This document shows positions 8,647 through 16,927 of a stretch of DNA of 64,000 nt, in pieces. The position numbers and the translations under genes are program-made. The notes beneath the pieces are model-generated. The model had not been told where the DNA came from. It did no database searches and saw nothing but the letters and a program-made list of their open reading frames with translations. Each line of letters opens with the position of its first letter. Within the stretch, counting starts at the first letter, position 1. Location: positions 215,488-279,487 of the forward strand of contig NZ_CAJHCP010000011.1 in NCBI RefSeq assembly GCF_904848625.1, given 5' to 3'. Origin of the DNA: Paraburkholderia metrosideri (GTDB lineage: Bacteria; Pseudomonadota; Gammaproteobacteria; Burkholderiales; Burkholderiaceae).

Positions 8647-8829
8647 ATGTTTCGCGTTCCGATGATCACGCTTTTATTGACCGCTGCACTGGCTGCATCT
8701 GCCGGCCTCGCCGGCTGTGCGGACGATTCGTCAGTCCATCATGGCGGCCCGCCGCCGCAGGATCCCGCTGACTATCACGGCGTGCCGACCGACACACGTC
8801 CGCCGGTCATGGTGCCCACCGCGCCTTGA
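8647..8829 (+). CDS. Small lipoprotein (60 aa), hypothetical
   Basis: The product begins MFRVPMITLLLTAALAASA and reaches the lipobox LAGC at about residues 21-24, so it should be processed by signal peptidase II to a lipoprotein of under 40 residues. The mature part is proline-rich (GGPPPQDPADYHGVP, RPPVMVP) and lacks a known domain. A GGAGAG ribosome-binding site sits about 10 bp upstream of the chosen ATG. An in-frame ATG at 8530 exists but would put the signal peptide in the middle of the protein. It is divergent from the 59-residue gene. Function unknown. Confidence 0.7.
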   Translation: MFRVPMITLLLTAALAASAGLAGCADDSSVHHGGPPPQDPADYHGVPTDTRPPVMVPTAP

Positions 8830-9138
8830 GGTGCCTGCTAACCTTGCATGCGCATTAGCCGTATTCGTCCGTACGGTGAGGAAAGAAGGCGAAGCGTCGG
8901 CGCGGGCACGCCGGCGCTTCTGACCCGCGCAGACTGTTCGCGCGGAGAGCGCGGGCTGAAGTCATTCTAGGGCGAGCTTCACGCGCGATATGTATGCGCT
9001 TGTTTCAAGCCGTAACGGGGTCCCGCTATGCGAAATGCAAGTGGATGATCTTATGGCGATTGCCCGTTGGCAGGCGCGAGGCGGGCGAATTCGCCTACAC
9101 GGCGCTTGTGTCCACGGGCGCTGCGGCTACGGCTACGG
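8830..9138. other. Intergenic stretch with a strong hairpin at 8891-8920
   Basis: No supported gene. The hairpin GAAGCGTCGGCG/CGCCGGCGCTTC has a 6-nt loop and one G-T pair but no T run. It may end the upstream lipoprotein transcript or stabilise it. Confidence 0.5.
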
Positions 9139-10569
9139 CTACGCCGCCGCCGGGCCCGCGATCCCACGCACAACACCCGGCAGATAGCGCGCCAGCGTAA
9201 CGCCGCGCACCGCCATAAAGACCATCATCGCCGCCCACAGCCCGTGGTTGCCGTACAGCGCGAGCAATGCCCACGACACCGCGACGAACACCACCATCGA
9301 CATCATCATCGATTTCATCAACTCGGCTGTGCGGGTCGCGCCGATGAACACGCCGTCGAGCAGAAAGCCCCACACGGAAATGACCGGCGACAGCGCGGCC
9401 CACGGCAGATACGTGTCGGCGACGGCGCGTACGGCCACCTGATCGGTCAGTCGACCGATGATCCACGATCCCGCGCCCCAGTACACCAGCGAGAAGCCCA
9501 GCGCACCGATCGCGGACCACAGCGCGGTGACCTTGACCGCCTGCACGAACGCGTGCCTGTTGCGCGCGCCGATCGCCGCGCCGACCAGCGCCTCGGCGGC
9601 ATGCGCGAAGCCATCGAGCCCATAAGCCATGAAGGTCTGGAAATTGAGCAGCAGCGCATTGGCGGCGAGGGTGGCGTCGCCTTGCCGGGCGCCCAGATGG
9701 GCGAACCATCCGAACGTCGACAGCACGCACAACGTGCGGATGAAAATGTCGCGATTGAGCACGACCAGGCGCTTGAGCGCCGTCGCATCGAACAAGGCCG
9801 CGCGGTTCACCGGCGGCAGACCGCGCGGCCTGCCGTGCCACAGCAGCGCCGCGCCGAGCACGAAGCCGAGCGCGTCGGCCGTGGCGGTGGCTGCGCCGAT
9901 CCCGGCCACCCCCCAATGGAACGCGTACACGTAGAGCAGCACCGCCACGATATTCACGCTATTGATGAATACCTGCGATAGCAGTGCAAGCCGTACCCGC
10001 TGCGTACCAAGCATCCAGCCGAGCACGACGTAATTGCCGAGCGCGAGCGGGGCGGCCCAGATGCGCGCATGGCAATAAATGCGCGCGTGACGCTGCACTG
10101 CGTCGCTGCCGCCGATCAGGCGTAACGCGTAGTCGATCAACGGCAGTTGCAACGCGAGCACCGCCGCGCCGATCGCGGCGGCCATCAGCAGCGCACGCAG
10201 CACGGTGTTGCGCAATTGCGCGTCGTGGCCCGCGCCGTGAGCCTGTGCGACCAGGCCCGTGGTGCCCATGCGCAGGAAGCCGAAGCCCCAGAACACGAAG
10301 CTGAAAAACAGTCCGCCGAGCGCGACGCCGCCGAGATACGACGCGCTGTCCAGATGGCCGGCGACTGCGGCGTCGACCGCGCCGAGGATCGGCTGGGTCA
10401 GATTGGCGAGGACGATCGGGAACGCCAGCGTCAGCACGCGGCGATGCCAGTGCACCGGCACGGCGGGCGTGGCTGCCGGGCCGTTCGGGTCGACGGCCGC
10501 GGTGGCGGCATCCGCCGCAGCGTTGGCCGCAGCGCTCGCCGAATCGGTAGCGCGCGTGGCGTCGCTCAA
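9139..10569 (-). CDS. MATE-family multidrug/metabolite exporter (DinF-like)
   Basis: A 476-residue MATE transporter with about twelve hydrophobic segments; the family exports cationic drugs or metabolites using Na+ or H+ gradients. The conserved opening FPIVLANLTQPILGAVDAAV and the repeated second half are seen. The frame stays open to 10926, but those first 119 residues coincide with DUF2288 in another frame and are arginine-rich. I therefore start at TTG 10569-10567, which overlaps the DUF2288 stop (TTGA) and has AGGAA 6 nt upstream. This implies translational coupling. The first about 40 residues are Ala-rich and hydrophilic before the first helix. Substrate unknown. Confidence 0.85.
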   Translation of the reverse strand: MSDATRATDSASAAANAAADAATAAVDPNGPAATPAVPVHWHRRVLTLAFPIVLANLTQPILGAVDAAVAGHLDSASYLGGVALGGLFFSFVFWGFGFLRMGTTGLVAQAHGAGHDAQLRNTVLRALLMAAAIGAAVLALQLPLIDYALRLIGGSDAVQRHARIYCHARIWAAPLALGNYVVLGWMLGTQRVRLALLSQVFINSVNIVAVLLYVYAFHWGVAGIGAATATADALGFVLGAALLWHGRPRGLPPVNRAALFDATALKRLVVLNRDIFIRTLCVLSTFGWFAHLGARQGDATLAANALLLNFQTFMAYGLDGFAHAAEALVGAAIGARNRHAFVQAVKVTALWSAIGALGFSLVYWGAGSWIIGRLTDQVAVRAVADTYLPWAALSPVISVWGFLLDGVFIGATRTAELMKSMMMSMVVFVAVSWALLALYGNHGLWAAMMVFMAVRGVTLARYLPGVVRGIAGPAAA

Positions 10570-10898
10570 CTGCGTTCCTGTACGCACACCCACGGCGATA
10601 CGACCACGGCCCACAGGTCGGGATCGCGCGCGGCGAAATCGGCGGCGGTGTCGGCCTGAACCCGTTCGACCAGACCCGCCGACAGCCATTGCGTGACCTG
10701 CCTGGTGTCGTCGCTGGCAATGGCCTCGGCGACGCTCACCAGATCGAGGTCGCGCGCAACGCGCAGCAAGATGCCGCGTGCGAAAAAGCGTTCGAGTTCG
10801 GTCCAGCCGATTTTTGCGGTTTCCGCGAGCAGCGTCGCGTACAGCGGGCTGTGGGCGGCGTAGTTGGAAGCGTCGTTTGGGGTGGGGGTGGAAGTCAT
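10566..10898 (-). CDS. DUF2288 family protein
   Basis: This 110-residue cytoplasmic protein matches DUF2288: a core LLAETAKIGWTELERFFARG, then LVSVAEAIASDDTRQVTQWL, an acidic-hydrophobic middle, and a C-terminus ending in PDLWAVVVSPWVCVQER. The family has no assigned activity. Its stop overlaps the TTG start of the downstream MATE gene, so the two form an operon. The start ATG is at 10896-10898. A shared function with the transporter is plausible but not shown. Confidence 0.85.
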   Translation of the reverse strand: MTSTPTPNDASNYAAHSPLYATLLAETAKIGWTELERFFARGILLRVARDLDLVSVAEAIASDDTRQVTQWLSAGLVERVQADTAADFAARDPDLWAVVVSPWVCVQERS

Positions 10899-11006
10899 CG
10901 TAAGCGGGCTCTGACGGGGCCGTCACTATAAACCATCGGCGCGGCCCGCCAGGCGGGCGCGCGTTCCGGTACGCTTAAGGTCTTTCTAAATCGATTCTGA
11001 ACCTAC

Positions 11007-11747
11007 ATGTCACTCGATTCAACGACGCGGGCGCCGGATGCGCGAGGCCACGCGGTGAGCGATGCCACCCTGACGCGCGCAGACGTGGAGCGCCTGACCG
11101 CGGCGAACCATGCGGGCGCCGAAGCCGGCCACCATGAGCCGCTTCATTTTACCGACTGCGATTTCGAAGGCGTCGACCTTTCGCGACTCGATTTGCGCGG
11201 CGCCGAGTTTCATCGCTGTTCGATCGTCGAAACTTCGTTTTTCGGCGCCGCGCTGTCCCATACCCGTTGGGTCCGCTGCCGTGGCCGCCAGGCCGATTTT
11301 GCGTCTGCCGATCTGATCGACGCGGCATTCCAGTCAAGCGATCTGAACAACACCAGCTGGCGGCGCGCAAAGCTCGCGTCCGCATCGTTTCGCGGCTGCA
11401 AGCTGACCGGCGCGAACTTCGAGGCGTGCGCGGCGCTGGGTTTGAGCTTTGTCGAAACCTTGCTGGTCGGCGCGCATCTGCGTGGACTGTCGTTTCGCAA
11501 AGCCGTGCTGCAGCAACTGGATTTTTCGGATGCCGATGTGGCCGGCGTCGATTTTCGTGAAGCGACTTTCGAGGGCTGCAGCTTGAGGAATGCGCACCTG
11601 AAGGGCGCGCGTTTCGATGGTGCAGATTTACGCGATGCTGATCTCAGCGGCGTTCGGCTCGTCGATGCCGCGCTGTTCAAAGGCGCGACGATTTCGCATC
11701 AGCAGGCGGCCGTGCTGATCACCGAACTCGGTTTGCGGGTCATGTGA
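11007..11747 (+). CDS. Pentapeptide-repeat protein
   Basis: The 246-residue product consists, after about 45 hydrophilic residues, of pentapeptide repeats of the A(D/N)LXX type, for example FEGVDLSRLDLRGAEF, GANFEACAAL, VDFREATFEGCSLRNAHL and GADLRDADLSGVRL. Such repeats fold into a four-sided right-handed beta helix. Some members mimic DNA and protect gyrase; most have no known role. No signal peptide is visible, so it is probably cytoplasmic. The last 20 residues (TISHQQAAVLITELGLRVM) form a helical cap. The ribosome-binding site is weak. There is no operon partner; an AT-rich intergenic stretch follows. Confidence 0.85.
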   Translation: MSLDSTTRAPDARGHAVSDATLTRADVERLTAANHAGAEAGHHEPLHFTDCDFEGVDLSRLDLRGAEFHRCSIVETSFFGAALSHTRWVRCRGRQADFASADLIDAAFQSSDLNNTSWRRAKLASASFRGCKLTGANFEACAALGLSFVETLLVGAHLRGLSFRKAVLQQLDFSDADVAGVDFREATFEGCSLRNAHLKGARFDGADLRDADLSGVRLVDAALFKGATISHQQAAVLITELGLRVM

Positions 11748-12342
11748 ACGCTGCGCTTTCCGGCCGTCTTTTGCGAGTCGGCTGGATTTAACATTTGCGA
11801 GCGGCGCTTATCATTCGTTTGATGAAAAGAAAATCGCCATTTGAATTGGCGCTTCGCAATTTGTCGGCTGATTTGACTATGTTTAATATTTCGCCAATCG
11901 CGAATTTTCTTTTGAAGATGTAGACTTTTATTGATCTCGGTCGATAACAACTAATACGTCGGCTTGGTGCGTTGGCGCACCAAGACTTTACCGCACATAA
12001 TGCGCCGTACTCATGTCGGTTAGGTACTAGGGAGGATAGTTAAATTCAGCCAGAGGCCTTTCCTCAGGCGATATTAGCGTGTTCCATGTAGATGCTGAAG
12101 CGCTGCGGCCCTGCGGTGAACCGACGGTTTCTGATTTGCGCCAGTCGCGGATTTATTAGCCGAAATGTGCGGCGATTCTGGCCGGCTTATTTCCGACATT
12201 TATAGTTCACGGAGTGCGGAATCCGTTCGCCGTGTCACATTGTTTGTGAAATTAATAGATTGCACTTGTAAATGCGGGTTGTTAGATTTCGTTCTGGCGC
12301 ATGGTGAACCGGTCCTTTGCCGATATGCGCCGAACCCCCGTT
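11748..12342. other. AT-rich gene-free segment; possible RNA locus
   Basis: About 600 bp visibly richer in A+T than its surroundings, with no frame that looks coding. It holds a perfect 9-bp hairpin (CTTGGTGCG/CGCACCAAG, loop TTGG) at 11963-11984, and a rho-independent terminator follows directly at 12343. A non-coding RNA is possible but no promoter could be fixed. Confidence 0.4.
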
Positions 12343-12370
12343 AGCCCGGCCTCGTGCCGGGCTTTTTTTT
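12343..12370 (+). terminator. Rho-independent terminator
   Basis: AGCCCGGC/GCCGGGCT with loop CTCGT is followed by eight T. It is a strong plus-strand terminator with no protein gene closely upstream; the pentapeptide gene ends 595 bp earlier. Confidence 0.85.
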
Positions 12371-12390
12371 CGTCTGGATTTGCGAAGGTC

Positions 12391-12555
12391 ATGGCGGATT
12401 CACACACGCGATGGATCATCAAAGATTACCTTTTCTTTCCGTCGGCGATGAGCTGGTTGATTACTTTCCTTGCGATCTGGCCGATCGCACTCAGCGTGCT
12501 CTTGCGCTTTGCCGCCCGGATCGATCCGCGCTCCGGGCGATGGCGCCATTGGTAG
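12391..12555 (+). CDS. Possible small membrane protein (54 aa)
   Basis: The frame from ATG 12391 (MADSHTRWIIKDYLFFPSAM) encodes one strong membrane helix (WLITFLAIWPIALSVLLRF) followed by a basic tail. A GAAGG sequence about 6 nt upstream could bind the ribosome. The gene begins 20 bp after a terminator and is convergent with the next gene. Another long frame overlaps it, and no family is recognised, so this stays tentative. Confidence 0.4.
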   Translation: MADSHTRWIIKDYLFFPSAMSWLITFLAIWPIALSVLLRFAARIDPRSGRWRHW

Positions 12556-12599
12556 TCACGGTGGCCGTTGCCCGCCGGGTACCTGACACGCCTTTTCTG

Positions 12600-12926
12600 C
12601 TACTGCTTGCAGCGAACCACCATCGAGCGGTTCTTCACATTCGCGCCAAAAATGCCGCCGACCGTGCCACCCGACGTGGCGCCGTTGTCGACATCTTTCG
12701 ATACGACGTCGTAGCCATAATTGCCGCAGACCTGACCCGCCTGCTTGTAGCACTCGGCCCAGCTGGAGCTTGCGTCGCTGCCGCTGCAGTTGATCGCGAA
12801 GCCGGTGTCGCCGCTGGGCAGATAGGTCATGGTGGTCGTGCTGGAGCAGCCAGTGAGGCTGCCGAGCGTCAGGAGGCCGAAACCGATCGCGACTGCCGTC
12901 GAAACGGACGCAAAAGCGCTCTTCAT
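12600..12926 (-). CDS. Hypothetical lipoprotein (108 aa)
   Basis: Starting at MKSAFASVSTAVAIGFG, the signal peptide ends in the lipobox LTGC (residues 20-23), giving a mature lipoprotein of about 86 residues. The mature part has four further cysteines (NCSG, ECYK, VCGN, VRCKQ), consistent with two disulfides in the periplasm, and a Gly-rich stretch (TSGGTVGGIFGAN). AAGGAA lies about 7 nt before the start. I do not recognise the family; similar four-cysteine lipoproteins are common in Burkholderia. It stands alone, 140 bp downstream of the NlpD-like gene on the same strand. Confidence 0.75.
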   Translation of the reverse strand: MKSAFASVSTAVAIGFGLLTLGSLTGCSSTTTMTYLPSGDTGFAINCSGSDASSSWAECYKQAGQVCGNYGYDVVSKDVDNGATSGGTVGGIFGANVKNRSMVVRCKQ

Positions 12927-13066
12927 TGCAAATTCCTTACAGATATCAGAGGAGGACGCGGCGCGAAGCCACGTCCTGTCGATTGGGCGTTTTATAGCAC
13001 GCCGGGTTCCCCGCACTGCAGTTGCAGGGCGCGTGCCCGACGCAGCGCGGGATTCCCCGCGAACGC

Positions 13067-13813
13067 TTATCGCGGCGGCAGTGCCCGCGACGGATCGATC
13101 GAACGGCCCTGGTAGCGCAGCTCGAAATGCAGCATGACGCGGTCGGTGTCCGTGTCGCCCATTTCGGCGATTTTCTCGCCGCGCCTGACCGACTCACCTT
13201 CCTTGACCATCAATGCGCGATTGTGCGCGTAGGCGGTCAGGTACTCGCCGTTGTGTTTGAGGATCAGCAGATTGCCGTAACCGCGCAAGCCGTTGCCCGC
13301 ATAAACGACCGTGCCCGTCGCTGCGGCGACGACCGGTGTACCCGGTGCCGCCGTGATATCGATGCCCTTCGAATTGTTGCCGTCGAAGCGCCGGATCACG
13401 GTGCCATCGACCGGCCAGATCAGCGAAATCGCCGGTGCTGGCGCCGCGGATGGCGCGCTGTCGGCGGGCGCCGGACGTGGCGTAGCCGAAGCGCTGGCGT
13501 TCCCGCCGCCACTACCGCCGCCACTACCGCCGCCACCGCCGTTACTACGCAGCGCGCCGCTCGTCGACGCCGCGCCTGGCGGCGGCACGACGCGCAGCAC
13601 CTGGCCGACTTCGATGCTGTCCGGATTGGTCAGGTTGTTCCAGCGGACGATGCTTTGCACCGACTGCCGGTTACTCCGCGCGATCTGCGACAGCGTATCG
13701 CCCCGTTCGACCCGATAAAAGCCTGGCCCCACTGGCGCGGAGCCGCACGCAGCGACCAGCGCCAACAACGACGCGCAGGCGAGTCGTTTGATCATTTTTG
13801 TTGTTCCCAGCAT
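13067..13813 (-). CDS. NlpD-like LysM/LytM lipoprotein, putative amidase activator
   Basis: A 248-residue lipoprotein: signal peptide with lipobox VAAC at about residues 20-23, one LysM domain (FYRVERGDTLSQIARSNR to VLRVVPP), a Gly/Ser- and Pro/Ala-rich linker, then a LytM (M23) domain. The C-terminal half closely resembles E. coli NlpD as I remember it (GLRGYGNLLILKHN, TAYAHN, LHFELRYQGRSIDP). Zinc-binding H-x-H is replaced by LHFEL, so it is probably a non-catalytic activator of cell-wall amidases at division. The start at 13813 has AGGT upstream; MIKRLAC at 13795 is an alternative. Burkholderia usually carry another nlpD beside rpoS, so this may be a paralogue; I leave the symbol blank. 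Confidence 0.82.
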   Translation of the reverse strand: MLGTTKMIKRLACASLLALVAACGSAPVGPGFYRVERGDTLSQIARSNRQSVQSIVRWNNLTNPDSIEVGQVLRVVPPPGAASTSGALRSNGGGGGSGGGSGGGNASASATPRPAPADSAPSAAPAPAISLIWPVDGTVIRRFDGNNSKGIDITAAPGTPVVAAATGTVVYAGNGLRGYGNLLILKHNGEYLTAYAHNRALMVKEGESVRRGEKIAEMGDTDTDRVMLHFELRYQGRSIDPSRALPPR

Positions 13814-13950
13814 TGGACCTCGCAAAGCGCTGCCGCGCGCCGATCCCGATCACGCGGCAGGTGGATGCAAAGCGTCCGATTCTAACGGTTTTGCGTTGCA
13901 GCATAGAAAAAGGGGAGGCGGAACCCCGCGCGCCCCCCGCTGCGATTCGT

Positions 13951-14862
13951 TTATCGCGTGGTCTTTTCGACGGTGATCCGCAGCGTCGCCGCTTCCGTCT
14001 GGCCCGCTTCGAGCCAGCGCAATCCCTTGCCGTTATGAATTGCATCGGGCAATCCGAGCCACGGCTCGACGCAATAGAAATCTGACTCCGGCTTTTCGGT
14101 CCATGTCGTCACCGAGTACCAGGGCACCGAACCCGGCCGTTGCAAGTCGATGGTGATGATCCGGTCGATGCCCGGCGCAACGATCCGCACCGGCTGATCC
14201 GGGGCGCCTTTGAGGCAATGGAAGCGGTCGTGAATCCGCGCTTCGTCGAGCGTGTAACTGGGCTCGCCCGGCTCCGCCGCGCTGATCGAGCCATCTTCCT
14301 GCTGATAGCAGCGCTCGGTCGGCGGCAATTCCAGCGTCGTTTCGGCGCGCTGCGTGTGCGGCAACGTGAAGTAAAAGTGATGGCCGGCGTAGTAGGGCAG
14401 ACGCGTGTCGCCGGTATTGGTCGTGGTCAGCGTCACGTCCAGCGTGCGGGCATCGACAAGCGTGTACGCGGCTTCGAAGCGGAAGCCGAACGGATAGCCT
14501 GCGCGGGTCGCGTCGCTATCTGTCAGGACCATGCGCAAGCCCGCGCCATGCACGTCGGCGTGGGCTTCGAACGGCAGATCGCGGGCGAAGCCGTGCATTG
14601 GCAGGGCGCGAACGGTGCCTTGAGCATCGCGCCAATAACCGATCTTGCCGTCCACGCGATGGCGGCCGAGGAACGGAAACAGCAGCGGATTACCGCCGCG
14701 GATTTTCGACGGCTCGCTCCAGTCGGCGTGCTCGGGCCAGTGGATGACCTCTTCGCCGTCGATCGTCCAGGACAGCAGACGGCCGCCAGCTTGCGGCGAA
14801 AAGCGGAGCACGGAGGCGTCCTGGGCAATCTCGAGAATGTCCTGCTGCGGGGAAAGAGGCAT
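13951..14862 (-). CDS. Aldose 1-epimerase family protein
   Basis: This 303-residue protein belongs to the aldose 1-epimerase (GalM-like, mutarotase) beta-sandwich family. Visible landmarks are the N-terminal GGRLLSWTIDGEEV, the sugar-pocket GGNPLLFPFLGRHR, MHGFARDLPF with its histidine, YYAGHHFYFTLP with the paired histidines, and FYCVEPWLGLPDAIH with the general-base glutamate region. It interconverts alpha and beta anomers of aldoses or phosphosugars in the cytoplasm; substrate undetermined. It stands alone between the NlpD-like gene and a gene-free stretch. No signal peptide is visible. Confidence 0.87.
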   Translation of the reverse strand: MPLSPQQDILEIAQDASVLRFSPQAGGRLLSWTIDGEEVIHWPEHADWSEPSKIRGGNPLLFPFLGRHRVDGKIGYWRDAQGTVRALPMHGFARDLPFEAHADVHGAGLRMVLTDSDATRAGYPFGFRFEAAYTLVDARTLDVTLTTTNTGDTRLPYYAGHHFYFTLPHTQRAETTLELPPTERCYQQEDGSISAAEPGEPSYTLDEARIHDRFHCLKGAPDQPVRIVAPGIDRIITIDLQRPGSVPWYSVTTWTEKPESDFYCVEPWLGLPDAIHNGKGLRWLEAGQTEAATLRITVEKTTR

Positions 14863-15121
14863 GGTCGATGGGGAAGATGAGTAAGAGTTGAAGGTGGATC
14901 AAGGCACGGTTCAAAGCAGGCGCGATGTCAGCGACAGCCTGCTGCGCGGACGTTCATACTGCGTCGCGATGGCCTGCGAGAGAAGGATTTTGCGCTGCTT
15001 TGCGCTACGGGGAAACCCTTCCCGGGAAATTGCGGGTGTCGCACAAGCGCCATCCTTGCCGATAATCGCCCTGACTGCCCGGTAACTCCGACTATCGGGC
15101 GAGCTCGGATCAGGAGGGGTT

Positions 15122-15208
15122 ATGGATCTCGCAATGGCAATGGGTGTGGCGTTGTTCGGCATGTTCGCGGTAAGCACGGTGTACTTCTTCCACAAGCTTG
15201 ATCGCTGA
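15122..15208 (+). CDS. Tiny single-helix membrane protein (28 aa)
   Basis: ATG at 15122 opens a 28-codon frame ending in TGA at 15206-15208. The product is MDLAMAMGVALFGMFAVSTV followed by YFFHKLDR: one membrane helix with a short basic cytoplasmic end. A near-perfect ribosome-binding site (AGGAGGGG) lies just upstream, which is the main argument for a real gene. It resembles in form small subunits such as CydX or KdpF, but no such complex is encoded nearby and the sequence is not recognised. Confidence 0.55.
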   Translation: MDLAMAMGVALFGMFAVSTVYFFHKLDR

Positions 15209-15551
15209 TTTCAGCAAGCTGCATCGCGTCGACGGTCTCGACGCCGGACATTCCCGAGCTGCGAAGTGATGTGCAGGCGCGGGTTATCGCGAGTGTAAGC
15301 CGCGTCTTTCACCGGTGCCGTCTCTAACCAAGCTCCCAACGGCGCCATCCCTGCCGCCCGTTTCTTGCTGCGACGTAACAACAGTGTCCAGTTGTGACGC
15401 GATGTGACGCGGCGCACCAATATTTCCTCCGAATGTGGTCCAAACGCTTGGCGCTAACATTGCAGCCAGGCATAATCGGTGCGCTTTTTCGTGCGCCGAC
15501 TCATTTCTCGCGGCGTGCCGTTCCCCGACATTTTTCTTACAAGGACGCCGC

Positions 15552-16382
15552 GTGAACCTGTCGTTTCTGATCTTTCTAAGCGTGCTGCAAGGCGTCACCG
15601 AATTGTTTCCGGTGAGCAGCCTCGGCCATACGCTACTCGTGCCCGCACTGTTCGGCATGCATATCGACAAACACGCGCCGCAGTTGCTGCCGTTTCTCGT
15701 CGCATTGCACCTGGGTACCGCGTTCGCGCTGCTCTGGTACTTCCGCGCGCGCTGGTGTGCACTGGTGCGTGGCTTCTTCGCGTCGTTCGGCGGACGTCGC
15801 AATGACGATGCGCACATGATGTGGGCGCTGATCATCGGCACGATTCCGGCGGGGCTGGTGGGTCTGGTGCTGGAAAAACCGCTCGAGCGGCTTTTCCACG
15901 ATTTGCGGATCGTCGCGATTGCGTTGATCGTCAACGGCGTGCTGCTGTGGTTCGGCGATCGCCTGCAACGCTCGCGTGCGCATCAAGCGCCGGAAAAGCT
16001 GACGTTCCGTCAGGCGTTTTTTGTCGGCCTCGCGCAGATCGGCGCGTTGATTCCGGGTTTCTCGCGCAGCGGTCTGACGATGATTGCGGGCAATGCAGCC
16101 GGCCTCACGACGGAGAAAGCCGCCGAATTTTCGTTCCTGCTCGGCACGCCGATCATTTTCGCGGCGGGCGTGCTCGAATTGCCGAAGCTCTTTCACGCGC
16201 CAGGCCAACTTGCGGACGCATTGCTCGGCGGCGTGCTGACCGCTATCGCCGCGTATCTCAGCGTGCGTTTCCTGATGCGCTATTTCGAGGGCCGTGGACG
16301 CCTCGCGTCGTTCGGCGTGTACTGTGTGATCGCAGGGGTGGTGTTCCTCGGCTGGTTCATGCTGCATTCGCAACCGGCCTGA
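15552..16382 (+). CDS. uppP: Undecaprenyl-diphosphatase UppP/BacA
   Basis: UppP dephosphorylates undecaprenyl diphosphate to regenerate the lipid carrier for peptidoglycan and other envelope polymers; overproduction confers bacitracin resistance. The 276-residue product is polytopic. It shows both family motifs: VTELFPVSSLGHT near the N-terminus with the catalytic Glu/Ser, and PGFSRSGLTMIAGN at about residues 170-185. The start is GTG at 15552 with AAGGA 9 bp upstream, matching the usual N-terminus LSFLIFLSVLQG; the frame extends to 15435 without support. A terminator-like hairpin follows 80 bp downstream. Confidence 0.93.
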   Translation: MNLSFLIFLSVLQGVTELFPVSSLGHTLLVPALFGMHIDKHAPQLLPFLVALHLGTAFALLWYFRARWCALVRGFFASFGGRRNDDAHMMWALIIGTIPAGLVGLVLEKPLERLFHDLRIVAIALIVNGVLLWFGDRLQRSRAHQAPEKLTFRQAFFVGLAQIGALIPGFSRSGLTMIAGNAAGLTTEKAAEFSFLLGTPIIFAAGVLELPKLFHAPGQLADALLGGVLTAIAAYLSVRFLMRYFEGRGRLASFGVYCVIAGVVFLGWFMLHSQPA

Positions 16383-16464
16383 TCGCGTGCTGGCTTCCGG
16401 TCGCGCTTGATGTCCGCTGTCGCGGCGGCGGGGTGGCGTAGGGGGAGCGATCGGTTATAATCCG

Positions 16465-16497
16465 GGCCCGGCTCAAGCTGCCGGGCCGGTTTGTTTG
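16465..16497 (+). terminator. Probable terminator after uppP
   Basis: GGCCCGGC/GCCGGGCC (8 bp, loop TCAAGCT) is followed by GGTTTGTTTGT. A TATAAT sequence lies just before it at 16456-16461. The 200 bp from here to the tRNA hold no gene I can support. Confidence 0.6.
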
Positions 16498-16699
16498 TGG
16501 CGCCGTGGCTTTGCGAGTGTGTTGCGAGTGCATTCAACTCGTACGGCGGATACCGGATTTCCGGTCCCCGCTTCGGTCAGTTAGAATTTCGGTGTGAATG
16601 GGCCTGAGCTTTCCGCGAGCACAGGCTGTACATCGATCAAGATGCGGGTTCTCATTGCGGGTAATGCGTGTTGGTGTGGCTGCATCGCCTCTTTTCATT

Positions 16700-16776
16700 A
16701 CGGCAGTAGCTCAGCTGGATAGAGCATCGGCCTTCTAAGCCGAGGGTGGGGGGTTCGAGTCCCTCCTGCCGTACCA
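16700..16776 (+). tRNA. tRNA-Arg (anticodon TCT)
   Basis: The gene is 77 nt with encoded CCA. The acceptor stem is ACGGCAG/CTGCCGT, the anticodon loop CTTCTAA, and the T loop TTCGAGT. A copy of its 3' end at 18019-18045 marks it as an integration site. Confidence 0.96.
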
Positions 16777-16778
16777 GT
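16752..16778 (+). repeat. Putative attL: 3' end of tRNA-Arg
   Basis: These 27 bp, the T arm to just past CCA, are repeated exactly at 18019-18045. This is the usual signature of site-specific integration into a tRNA gene. Confidence 0.75.
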
Positions 16779-16792
16779 CAATTCAAGCGTTT

Positions 16793-16818
16793 AGCCCGGT
16801 TTTGATAGCCGGGCTTTT
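16793..16818 (+). terminator. Terminator after tRNA-Arg
   Basis: AGCCCGG/CCGGGCT stem is followed by a T run, 16 bp downstream of the tRNA. It lies inside the putative island. Confidence 0.8.
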
Positions 16819-16927
16819 TGCTTTCAGAGGCCCGTGTAGGCACTGGGTAGGCAAATCGGGCAAGTGTAGCGCGCCCTTTGCGTCGCGACGCATGGCCTCC
16901 TCATGGGAAGCGTGGGAGCCAGCTAAC

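Noticed and set aside
9095..9916. Long open frame inside the MATE gene, same strand
   Set aside because: Arginine-rich shadow of the MATE reading frame, as expected in high-GC DNA.
11699..11950. 83-codon minus-strand frame in the AT-rich gap
   Set aside because: It overlaps the pentapeptide gene end, has no ribosome-binding site and no hydrophobic or domain pattern.
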